The notes below the pieces were generated by a model that saw nothing but the letters and a program-made list of their open reading frames with translations, searched no databases and was not told where the DNA came from. Of a stretch of 17,575 nt of DNA, positions 7,715-14,247 are shown one piece after another. Made by a program: the position numbers and the translations under genes. The stretch is from contig CAZQCI010000035.1 of NCBI GenBank assembly GCA_964592255.1, positions 1 through 17,575 on the forward strand, given 5' to 3'. Within the stretch, counting starts at the first letter, position 1, and each line of letters starts with the position of its first letter. Origin of the DNA: CAZQCI01 sp964592255 (GTDB taxonomy: Bacteria; UBA10199; SBBF01).

Positions 7715-7813
7715 GTCAAAGAAACACAAGGTCTCTGGAAAAATAGAAATCAGGATGCTTTGGAAACTGTTAGCAAGTTGCGAGAGGAGTGGGAGCGATG
7801 GAATGTTCATTAA
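7715..7813 (+). pseudogene. Fragment resembling the C-terminus of an antitoxin
   Basis: Thirty-two codons, VKETQGLWKNRN followed by QDALETVSKLREEWERWNVH, end at TAA 7811-7813. The 'GLWK.R......LR.EW.R' ending resembles C-terminal tails of small ribbon-helix-helix antitoxins paired with PIN toxins. There is no start codon and no DNA-binding N-terminus upstream. It shares the frame of the BRO-N remnant but is separated from it by lysine-rich, probably non-coding sequence. It is most likely a relic; the family assignment is tentative. Confidence 0.35.
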
Positions 7814-7858
7814 GACTAAGTGTCAAAATTAAAAACGAAAAATAAAAACTAATAAATA

Positions 7859-7885
7859 TTGACTATTCGGTTTTTTCCCTTTAAT
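7859..7885 (+). promoter_or_regulatory. Weak promoter candidate for the 155-aa lipoprotein gene
   Basis: TTGACT (7859-7864) and TTTAAT (7880-7885) lie in an AT-rich stretch upstream of the gene. The 15-bp spacing is shorter than ideal. The gene's own ribosome binding site, AAAGG (7927-7931), is 6 nt before the ATG. Confidence 0.3.
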
Positions 7886-7937
7886 GCGGTCGGCAGTTTC
7901 TTATTCAAAATAAATTTTATTTTAAGAAAGGTTAATT

Positions 7938-8405
7938 ATGGTTCCATTATTATTAGCTTTTGCATTACCTGCTTGTGATTCTCCAGTTGACATAACCGTC
8001 TCTTCCTATTCTGATGTTGTTGGGACTTTAGATGTCTCGTTAGTTGCTCAGGCTGAAAACGTAAGCTCTGGAGAGGTTACATCATTAGTTGGTTGCAACT
8101 ATGATGACATGCATTTGGCTGGTGGGTCTGAAGAATGTATTTTTACCGTTCCTAGCGTATATCGAGATGCTGCCTATGATATTAATGTAAGCGTTGACGT
8201 CAGCGCGACTTATGACGATGAGGCTTATACTGGGTCTATGGATTGTCTTTTGGTTTTACAAGGAATGCAAAACCCTCCATCTTACTCGGGAGGCATATCG
8301 GTAGCTTATTATGTTGGATCGGATACTTTAGATATTTCCGGAGGAAGTGGCTACAAAGAAGGTGGGCCCTTCATGGATTGTGACGAGCCCGAGATAGCAG
8401 AATAG
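7938..8405 (+). CDS. Small putative lipoprotein, 155 aa
   Basis: I do not recognise a family. The N-terminus MVPLLLAFALPAC is a short, uncharged hydrophobic stretch ending in a lipobox-like LPAC (10-13). It strongly resembles the start of the beta-helix lipoprotein (MFPLVALALIGC). The mature part is acidic and rich in Ser, Val, Tyr and Gly, and alternating hydrophobic residues suggest beta-sandwich structure. Besides the presumed lipidated Cys13 there are Cys53, 67, 103 and 148, enough for two disulfides, which fits an envelope location. The ATG is preceded by AAAGG at 6 nt. The gene converges on the GMC oxidoreductase gene with 8 bp between stop codons. It lies just downstream of the pseudogene debris, so it may be part of a variable locus. 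The lipoprotein call is moderate because the signal lacks Lys/Arg. Confidence 0.7.
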   Translation: MVPLLLAFALPACDSPVDITVSSYSDVVGTLDVSLVAQAENVSSGEVTSLVGCNYDDMHLAGGSEECIFTVPSVYRDAAYDINVSVDVSATYDDEAYTGSMDCLLVLQGMQNPPSYSGGISVAYYVGSDTLDISGGSGYKEGGPFMDCDEPEIAE

Positions 8406-8413
8406 CTTTACGC

Positions 8414-9997
8414 CTAGTGTTCTTTCTTGGGAATAAAACTCATTGCCCGTTCGGCGAGTGCCGTGATGGTTAAGCTGGGATTGACTCCCAGATTGGCCGG
8501 GATCATTGAGCCATCAATCACGTACATATTTTCATAACCGTAGATACGATTTTGCGCGTCGATCACACCGTGATCGGCGTCGGGGCCGATGGCGGCACCA
8601 CCTAGAATATGGGCTGTGGAAGATTTGTTGAGGAAAATTTCCGTTGAGGCACTAATGGGAAAACCATTTAGTTTATCGGCCATCAAACGGGCCACCTTGT
8701 TTGCGATGGGTAGATAAGCTGGAACTTTAGCGGAGCCTTTTTCCAATTCCGTATCCATCTTTTTTGTAAAAGGCCAAAACCATTTTCGTTTTAACTTGAA
8801 TTTCAAATGATTATCACTCGTTTGCATCACCAAAAGAATAAACGATTTTTTGGCCCAGTCTTTTAATTTAAAACTTCTTAACCCATCCAGTGGATGTTTT
8901 AGAAAATTCCAAAACCATTTTATGATTCTCACCGGAATGGGGCCGCCGTCCACCATAGGGGTTGAAATCATATTGATCATATCGCTTTTTTCGGAATAGC
9001 GGGTAATTTCCACATGAGTGACATCATCAGGATACATGCCGGAGGTAATGGCAATGCCTTTTGAAAAATTTAGTTCGTTGCGCGTAGTCACTCCCACAAG
9101 GGCTTCGGAATTGGTACGAACATAATGGCCTAATTGATGGCTTAAGTTTGGAAGAAATCCTTCGTTTTTCATTTTCAAAAGAAGATTGACCGTACCCAGA
9201 ACACCACCCGAAAAAATAACGCCGCGCGTTTTAAACTCCACTTTTTTCCCTTTTCGAAAAAAGCTTTTTCCTTTGATACCACGAATCGTATATGTCTTGT
9301 CGGCATTGGGAATAACATGAGTCACTTCAATTTCGGATAAAATTTTCACACCTTTCTTTTCCGCAAAATACAGATAGTTTTTCATCAGTGTGTTTTTAGC
9401 CCCAAACCGACAGCCCACCATACAACCCCCGCAGTAATTACAACCCGTGCGATCTGGTCCTTCACCTCCGAAATACGGATCCTTGACTGTGAGATTAGGG
9501 GTTCCGAAAAAAACACCCACTTGTGTTTTATGAAACGTGTGTTCGCGTCCCAAATCTTTTGCTAATTCTTGTAAGGCCAAGTCGGGTTCTCCCAAAAATT
9601 GATTTTGTGTAACTCCGAGCATGGCTTTAGCTGTTTCGTAATGGGGGGCAAGCTCAGCTTCCCAATTTTTCATTTCCTTCCATTTGGGATCTTCAAAAAA
9701 AGGACGTGGAGGAACTAATAGAGTGTTGGCGTAAACGAGCGAACCTCCTCCTACGCCAGCCCCAGATACGATAAAGACATGTTTGAAAAAACTCATCCGC
9801 ATAATGCCATGCCAGCCCATTTTGGGCCAAAACAGCCATTTTTTAATGATGCGATTTGATGCCGGGAAATCTTTATCTTCGTAACGCCGGCCGGCTTCCA
9901 AAACTAAAACGTCGTATCCTTTTTCAGCTAATCTTAAAGCCGAAACAGAACCGCCAAAGCCGGAACCGATGATGATGGTGTCGTAGATGTCGCGCAT
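8414..9997 (-). CDS. GMC-family FAD oxidoreductase, ChoD (cholesterol oxidase)-like, 527 aa
   Basis: A flavoprotein of the glucose-methanol-choline oxidoreductase superfamily. IIIGSGFGG (8-16) is the FAD dinucleotide-binding loop, with LEAG at 33-36. GAGVGGGSLVYANTLLVPP (79-97) is the second family signature. Near the C-terminus TAHILGGAAIG carries the likely active-site histidine, and GYENMYVIDGSMIPANLGVNPSL closes the FAD fold. As I recall it, the sequence follows Mycobacterium ChoD over its length (RTGC..C..C..GCR.GAKNTL, YFGG.GP, TRTNSE), so oxidation of a sterol-like or other alcohol is plausible but the substrate is unproven. Cys186, 189, 192 and 196 form CX2CX2CX3C, an iron-sulfur-like spacing. 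No Sec signal is seen. No Shine-Dalgarno precedes the ATG; the sequence immediately upstream is the 10003-10081 repeat. It follows cysA in the same direction. Confidence 0.92.
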   Translation of the reverse strand: MRDIYDTIIIGSGFGGSVSALRLAEKGYDVLVLEAGRRYEDKDFPASNRIIKKWLFWPKMGWHGIMRMSFFKHVFIVSGAGVGGGSLVYANTLLVPPRPFFEDPKWKEMKNWEAELAPHYETAKAMLGVTQNQFLGEPDLALQELAKDLGREHTFHKTQVGVFFGTPNLTVKDPYFGGEGPDRTGCNYCGGCMVGCRFGAKNTLMKNYLYFAEKKGVKILSEIEVTHVIPNADKTYTIRGIKGKSFFRKGKKVEFKTRGVIFSGGVLGTVNLLLKMKNEGFLPNLSHQLGHYVRTNSEALVGVTTRNELNFSKGIAITSGMYPDDVTHVEITRYSEKSDMINMISTPMVDGGPIPVRIIKWFWNFLKHPLDGLRSFKLKDWAKKSFILLVMQTSDNHLKFKLKRKWFWPFTKKMDTELEKGSAKVPAYLPIANKVARLMADKLNGFPISASTEIFLNKSSTAHILGGAAIGPDADHGVIDAQNRIYGYENMYVIDGSMIPANLGVNPSLTITALAERAMSFIPKKEH

Positions 9998-10002
9998 AAG
10001 TT

Positions 10003-10081
10003 GTCATTGCGAGGCTTGAAAGGCCGAAGCAATCTAGGAATTTTTCTGGATTGCCACGTCGCTGGGGCTCCTCGCAATGAC
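10003..10081. repeat. Dispersed inverted repeat, copy A1
   Basis: A 79-bp element bounded by perfect 12-bp inverted ends, GTCATTGCGAGG and CCTCGCAATGAC, with internal GCAATC/GGATTGC half-sites. It fills the cysA-GMC gap almost exactly, leaving 5 bp to each gene. Matching ends occur at 14204 and 15250. Elements with these ends recur in many unrelated bacterial genomes; the copies here are probably non-autonomous. Transcribed, it would fold as a long stem that could end the cys transcript or protect its 3' end. Short open frames across it are artefacts of the palindrome. Confidence 0.85.
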
Positions 10082-10086
10082 AGATT

Positions 10087-11124
10087 CTATCTGAGCGCAA
10101 AAACATGCGCTTCCGTGACCAAGACATACACAGTTTTTCCTACTTCAAATCCGGATAAAGAAGCCACGCCTTTAGGAATTTGGGCGATTAATTTATGATC
10201 TTTTTGAAGTTCCAACTCCAATAATTCAGTTGGTCCCATGAATTGTAGAGAACGAATCACGGCAGGCCAGCCCCCAGCTTCTTTTTTAGAGGTGACATAA
10301 ATGTCGTTCGGTCGGAACAGGGCGCAGGCACGGCTTCCATGAGGTAAATGAATAGCCTTGAAACGAAGTGGCCCCCAAGCAAAACTACCTTCTTCCACAA
10401 CCCCTTCCACACGGTTGGTGTCGCCCACAAATTGGGCCACAAATTCTGTGGCGGGCTGGTCAAAAATCATTTGCGGCGGAGCATCTTGCTCAATTAATCC
10501 TTTGTTGACGACAAGGACTCTATCGGAAAGTCCCAGTGCTTCTTCTTGATCGTGAGTGACCATTAAGGAAGTTAGTTTGATGCGTTGATGCAATTCTTTT
10601 AGCCATTGGCGTAGTTCACGACGTAAGCGGGCATCGAGTGCCCCAAAAGGTTCATCTAGTAATAATAATTTTGGTTCCGGCGCCAAAGCTCTTGCCAAGG
10701 CTACGCGTTGACGTTGGCCACCGGAAAGTTGAGATGGTTTCCGCTTTGAATAACCACCTAGGCCCACAAGCTCTAATAACTCCATGGCTCTTTTTTCGCG
10801 GTCGGATTTTTTCACTCCTTGTACCCGTAGTCCGAAAGATACGTTTTCCAACAGATTCATGTGCTTGAAGAGGGCGTAATGTTGGAAGACAAAACCAATT
10901 TTTCTTTCTTGCACCGGAACGTGGGTTACATCTTCGCCGTTAATTTCTATCAATCCGGAAGAGGGCGTTTCTAACCCGGCAATACAACGAAGAATGGTTG
11001 ACTTACCCGAGCCAGAGGGGCCCAATAAGGTTACAAACTCGCCATCCGCTACTGAAAACGTGGCTGTTTCCACGGCCGCAAAGCCATTAAAATGTTTGTG
11101 CAGATTTTGAACTTTAATGCTCAT
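10087..11124 (-). CDS. cysA: Sulfate/thiosulfate ABC transporter ATP-binding protein
   Basis: ATPase subunit that powers sulfate import through the CysT/CysW channel, acting on the cytoplasmic face of the inner membrane. At 345 residues the length is typical. The ABC motifs are in order: Walker A GPSGSGKST (35-43), Q-loop Gln81 in FQHYALF, signature LSGGQRQR (133-140), Walker B LLLLDEP (153-159), D-loop GALD (161-164) and switch His191. The remaining C-terminal ~110 residues fit the TOBE-type regulatory domain of the CysA/MalK group. The start MSIKVQNLHKHF matches the family, although no Shine-Dalgarno is visible. It is the last cys gene of the operon, 88 bp after cysW, with the 11157-11211 repeat in that gap. 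Distinction from other MalK-like ATPases rests on operon context. Confidence 0.95.
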   Translation of the reverse strand: MSIKVQNLHKHFNGFAAVETATFSVADGEFVTLLGPSGSGKSTILRCIAGLETPSSGLIEINGEDVTHVPVQERKIGFVFQHYALFKHMNLLENVSFGLRVQGVKKSDREKRAMELLELVGLGGYSKRKPSQLSGGQRQRVALARALAPEPKLLLLDEPFGALDARLRRELRQWLKELHQRIKLTSLMVTHDQEEALGLSDRVLVVNKGLIEQDAPPQMIFDQPATEFVAQFVGDTNRVEGVVEEGSFAWGPLRFKAIHLPHGSRACALFRPNDIYVTSKKEAGGWPAVIRSLQFMGPTELLELELQKDHKLIAQIPKGVASLSGFEVGKTVYVLVTEAHVFALR

Positions 11125-11156
11125 ATTTTTTATTGAATCATTTATACACGAAACTT

Positions 11157-11211
11157 GTCACCCCCGCGAAGGCGGGGGTCCAGTCTGGATTCCCACCTTC
11201 GCGGGAATGAC
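11157..11211. repeat. Dispersed inverted repeat, copy B (inside the cys operon)
   Basis: A 55-bp near-perfect palindrome from GTCACCCCCGCGAAGG to CCTTCGCGGGAATGAC, with a central CCAGTCTGG. It ends 1 bp from the cysW stop codon and precedes cysA. Its outline (GTCA ends, central TGGATT) resembles the 10003-10081 element, but with a different arm sequence, so it is a second subfamily. The strong stem could terminate, slow or process the polycistronic mRNA between cysW and cysA. Confidence 0.85.
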
Positions 11212-11212
11212 C

Positions 11213-12034
11213 TCAGTCAGTCCCTTCTTTCCACTCAATCACTTGCTGTAATATCAGAGTGACCAGCGCCAGCAAAGTTAAAATAGAAGCCACAGCAAAA
11301 GCGGCTACATAATTATATTCGTTATAAAGAATTTCAACATGAAGAGGAATGGTGTTGGTGAGCCCTCGGATATGTCCTGATACTACCGAGACAGCACCAA
11401 ATTCCCCCATAGCCCGGGCGTTAAGTAAAATAACACCATACATCAAACCCCAGCGGATATTGGGAAGAGTGATATGCCAAAAAGTTTGCCAACCGCTGGC
11501 GCCTAAAGTGAGGCCGGCTTCTTCCTGATCGCTGCCTTGGGCTTGCATCAAAGGAATAAGTTCACGGGCCACGTAAGGGAAAGTAACAAAGAGAGTGGCT
11601 AACACAATACCTGGAACAGCAAAAAGAATTTTAATATTATGGTCACTCAGCCATTGGCCGAGTAACCCTTGAAGTCCAAAAATTAAAACAAACATTAAGC
11701 CTGAAATGACTGGTGACACGGTAAAAGGAAGATCGATGAGAGTAATCAGCAAACGTTTTCCAAAAAATTCAAATTTAGCAATGGTCCACGCGGCCACAAC
11801 CCCAAAGATTAAATTAATTGGAACCACCAAAGCCGCAGTAATCAAAGTCAAACGGATGGCTGAAAGTGTGTCGGGTTCTTTCAGGGCTTCCAGATACGTG
11901 ATGACGCCCTTATTGAAAGCCTGATAAAAAACAGTTCCCAGAGGTACGAGCAAAAAAAGCCCCACAAAGCTTAAGGCAATGAAAGTCAGAATAATGCGGA
12001 TATATTTTGGCTCACTGATGATGTGTTGTTTCAT
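11213..12034 (-). CDS. cysW: Sulfate ABC transporter permease CysW
   Basis: One of the two inner-membrane permeases of the sulfate importer. It has 273 residues with about six hydrophobic segments (about 12-36, 60-84, 99-121, 139-160, 197-217, 243-265). The cytoplasmic EAA loop that docks on CysA is EEAGLTLGASGWQTFW (171-186) followed by HITLPNI. LIDLPFTVSPVISG (99-112) and GEFGAVSVVSG (210-220) match CysW homologues. The start lies 3 bp after the cysT stop with only a weak GGGTAACGG upstream, so translational coupling is likely. The gene is followed by the 55-bp repeat and then cysA. Choice of cysW over cysT rests on operon order and the SPVISG motif. Confidence 0.95.
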   Translation of the reverse strand: MKQHIISEPKYIRIILTFIALSFVGLFLLVPLGTVFYQAFNKGVITYLEALKEPDTLSAIRLTLITAALVVPINLIFGVVAAWTIAKFEFFGKRLLITLIDLPFTVSPVISGLMFVLIFGLQGLLGQWLSDHNIKILFAVPGIVLATLFVTFPYVARELIPLMQAQGSDQEEAGLTLGASGWQTFWHITLPNIRWGLMYGVILLNARAMGEFGAVSVVSGHIRGLTNTIPLHVEILYNEYNYVAAFAVASILTLLALVTLILQQVIEWKEGTD

Positions 12035-12037
12035 CCG

Positions 12038-12874
12038 TTACCCATTCTGGCGTGCATGGCTCCAGGCCTGCAGCGCATTGATGGCCAATAAAAATAAAAA
12101 AGAAAATACCAGCATCACTACGGCAATGGCAGTGGCTCCGGCGTAATCGTATTGTTCTAGCTTGGTGATAATCAATAAGGGGGCAATTTCAGTTTTCATC
12201 GGCATGTTGCCAGAAATAAAAACAACCGAACCATATTCTCCCAAGGCGCGGGCAAACGCGAGAGTAAAGCCTGTAAGCAGAGCGGGAACTAACGGCGGTA
12301 GTAGAACGCTCCAAAAAGTTTGCCAGCGATTGGCACCCAAACAAACTGCCGCTTCTTCCATTTCATGATCTAAATCTTCCAGCACAGGTTGTACGGTGCG
12401 GACAACGAAAGGAAGCCCGATAAAAGTAAGGGCAACGATAATACCTAAAGGTGTAAAGGCTATTTTAATACCTAAAGGTTCCAATATTTTTCCGATGATT
12501 CCATTTTGTGAGTAAGCCGCTGTGAGCGAAATACCAGCCACTGCTGTAGGCAATGCAAACGGTAAGTCCACCATGACATCAATTAATTTTTTACCTGGAA
12601 AAGAATAACGAACCAACACCCAAGCCAGTAACAATCCAAAAAAAGCATTAAGAGTGGCGGCTATGAAAGAAACATAAAAACTTAATCGATAAGCTGCCAG
12701 CACACGTGGTGATGTAACCGTGGCGATAAAATCCGGCCATGTCATTGTGGTTGTTTTTAAAAAAAGCATGCCCACAGGAATAATGACCATAAGGCACAAA
12801 TAGAAAAGGGTGTATCCCAAGGTAAGTCCAAAACCAGGAATGACGCTTTTTTGTTTTTTAAAAAGTGCGTACAT
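12038..12874 (-). CDS. cysT: Sulfate ABC transporter permease CysT (CysU)
   Basis: Partner permease of CysW in the inner membrane. From the ATG at 12874 the protein is 278 residues (MYALFKKQKSVIPGF), agreeing with the E. coli CysT start and length (277). Longer in-frame starts at 12949, 12946 and 12898 exist, but they would add a charged, non-homologous leader inside sbp. Six hydrophobic segments are evident. The EAA loop EEAAVCLGANRWQTFW is at about 173-188. DLPFALPTAVAG (103-114) and GEYGSVVFISGNMPMKTE are family-typical. The gene overlaps the sbp 3' end by 17 bp and has no strong Shine-Dalgarno, so it is probably coupled to sbp translation. cysW follows after 3 bp. Confidence 0.94.
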   Translation of the reverse strand: MYALFKKQKSVIPGFGLTLGYTLFYLCLMVIIPVGMLFLKTTTMTWPDFIATVTSPRVLAAYRLSFYVSFIAATLNAFFGLLLAWVLVRYSFPGKKLIDVMVDLPFALPTAVAGISLTAAYSQNGIIGKILEPLGIKIAFTPLGIIVALTFIGLPFVVRTVQPVLEDLDHEMEEAAVCLGANRWQTFWSVLLPPLVPALLTGFTLAFARALGEYGSVVFISGNMPMKTEIAPLLIITKLEQYDYAGATAIAVVMLVFSFLFLLAINALQAWSHARQNG

Positions 12875-13880
12875 AAATCTGATCAAAAATGCCGCCATCG
12901 GCAAAGTGTTTTTTCTGCGCTTGTTGCCAACTACCGAAAAGTTCATCAATTGTGAAAAGATTCAGTTTTGGAAATTGCGCTGCGTATTTAGCTGTTATTT
13001 CCGGTAGCCGGGGACGGTAATAATTTTTAGCTCCAATTTCCTGGCCGGCTGGGGAGTACAAATATTCCAGATAAGCCTGGGCTAGCGTTTGCGTTCCGTG
13101 TTTATCTGCATTTTTTTCCACTACGGCCACAGGGGGTTCTGCCAAAATGCTAGTTGATGGAACAATGATATCCACTTTGTCCGCGCCTAATTCTTTTTTC
13201 GCAAGAAGTGCCTCATTTTCCCAGGCAATGAGCACATCACCAATGCCGCGTTCCACAAAAGTGGTAGTGGCCCCACGCGCACCAGAGTCTAGGACGGGCA
13301 CATTTTTATAAAGGGAAGCGACAAATTCTTTTGCCTTAGCTTCATCCCCATTATTTTTTTTCAACGCATAGCCCCAGGCCGCTAAATAATTCCATCGCGC
13401 CCCACCGGAAGTTTTAGGATTAGGTGTGATTACAGCTACACCAGGTTTGACAAGATCATTCCAATCTTTAATGGCTTTGGGGTTTTCATGTCTTACTAAA
13501 AAAACAATCGTCGATGTATAAGGTGTACTGTTGTTTGGCAGTTTTTTCTGCCAATCTGCAGAGAGAAGCCCTGCTTTTTCGGCAATCACATCAATGTCGT
13601 AAGCTAAAGCTAATGTGACTACATCGGCTTCAAGCCCATCAATCACCGCACGAGCTTGTTTTCCAGACCCGCCGTGAGATTGCTTGATGGTGACAGTTTC
13701 GCCATTCTTATTTTTCCAAAACTCGCTAAAAGTTTTATTAATATTTTCATACAATTCCCGCGTGGGATCATAAGAAATATTTAAAAGTGTCGGCCCGCCT
13801 GTATGGGTGCTTTGAGAGCCGCAAGATAATGTGTTGAGTAAAACAAGTACTGTCGCTATTTTTGTAAAAAAACTTTTCAT
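12858..13880 (-). CDS. sbp: Sulfate-binding lipoprotein of the ABC importer
   Basis: Extracytoplasmic binding protein that delivers sulfate (possibly thiosulfate) to CysTWA. It has 340 residues. The signal MKSFFTKIATVLVLLNTLSC has two lysines, a hydrophobic core and the lipobox TLSC (17-20), so it is probably membrane-anchored and not freely periplasmic. Family motifs are NISYDPTRELY (34-44), QSHGGSGKQARAVIDG (67-82) and the NPKTSGGARWNYLAAWGY signature (154-171). GARGATTTF and VLIAWENEA come further on. The start is fixed by AAGGAGA (13891-13885), 4 nt before the ATG. It is the first gene of the sbp-cysT-cysW-cysA operon. The leader can pair this Shine-Dalgarno with a complement at 13918-13924. 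Sbp and CysP are hard to separate by sequence alone. Confidence 0.95.
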   Translation of the reverse strand: MKSFFTKIATVLVLLNTLSCGSQSTHTGGPTLLNISYDPTRELYENINKTFSEFWKNKNGETVTIKQSHGGSGKQARAVIDGLEADVVTLALAYDIDVIAEKAGLLSADWQKKLPNNSTPYTSTIVFLVRHENPKAIKDWNDLVKPGVAVITPNPKTSGGARWNYLAAWGYALKKNNGDEAKAKEFVASLYKNVPVLDSGARGATTTFVERGIGDVLIAWENEALLAKKELGADKVDIIVPSTSILAEPPVAVVEKNADKHGTQTLAQAYLEYLYSPAGQEIGAKNYYRPRLPEITAKYAAQFPKLNLFTIDELFGSWQQAQKKHFADGGIFDQIYVRTF

Positions 13881-13884
13881 ACTT

Positions 13885-14094
13885 TCTCCTTATGTAGAAT
13901 AAATTGGTTGATCAAGCAAGGAGAGAGCCAAAGGCTTAATCCAAGGCCCTTCCGGTGTTTTTTGCCGGTCTTCGTGCTTTAGTGAATTTTTTTTAAGGAA
14001 GTCTTAAAAGAAAAGTTTCATCCGCACGTCACCGGCTGGATACACATACAACAACACATGTGTCCGGTGACTTTGCTAAACAGATTGGATGAAA
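13885..14094 (-). promoter_or_regulatory. Structured leader of the sulfate operon (candidate cis-regulatory RNA)
   Basis: In the sbp upstream region several inverted repeats nest or compete. An outer stem is TTTCATCC (14016-14023) with GGATGAAA (14087-14094). Within it is GTCACCGG (14028-14035) with CCGGTGAC (14064-14071), and inside that ACACAT (14042-14047) with ATGTGT (14058-14063). A weak AT hairpin lies at about 13992-14010. AGCC-AAA-GGCT is at 13926-13936. The Shine-Dalgarno TCTCCTT (plus strand 13885-13891) has an exact 7-bp complement at 13918-13924. A CCGGTG at 13952-13957 could compete for the CACCGG arm of the second stem. I do not recognise a known riboswitch class. No convincing promoter was found: a TTGACA on the minus strand at 14149-14144 lacks a suitably spaced -10. 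The remaining part of the gap (14095-14203) shows nothing further. Confidence 0.45.
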
Positions 14095-14203
14095 GAAGTG
14101 ATTTCATAAACAAGGGCATACCTTCTCAAAAAGTGATGAGGCCTGTCAACTTTGAATTTTATGGTAAGAGTTAACGCGATGGAAAGATTAGAAATTTTTT
14201 TCC

Positions 14204-14245
14204 GTCATTGCGAGCAATCAGCGGGAGTGCGTCAATCCAGATGAC
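14204..14245. repeat. Dispersed inverted repeat, shortened copy A2
   Basis: Starts GTCATTGCGAG like copies A1 and A3 and contains CAATCCAG, but is only 42 bp and ends at ATGAC, so only about 5 bp of terminal inversion remain. It is probably a decayed or internally deleted copy. It ends 2 bp before the stop codon of the deoxyhypusine-synthase-like gene. Confidence 0.65.
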
Positions 14246-14247
14246 AA

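Noticed and set aside
9924..10198. Short open frames on both strands over the cysA-GMC junction
   Set aside because: They read through the palindromic repeat A1 (peptides such as CHCEEPQRRGNP are typical of this repeat) and overlap real genes.
12875..12949. Longer cysT start inside sbp
   Set aside because: It adds a charged leader with no counterpart in CysT and no RBS; the ATG at 12874 matches E. coli CysT in start and length.
14115..14149. sigma-70 promoter for sbp from the minus-strand TTGACA
   Set aside because: The nearest TATGCC is 23 bp away and the hexamer at 17 bp (AGAAGG) is not a -10 box.
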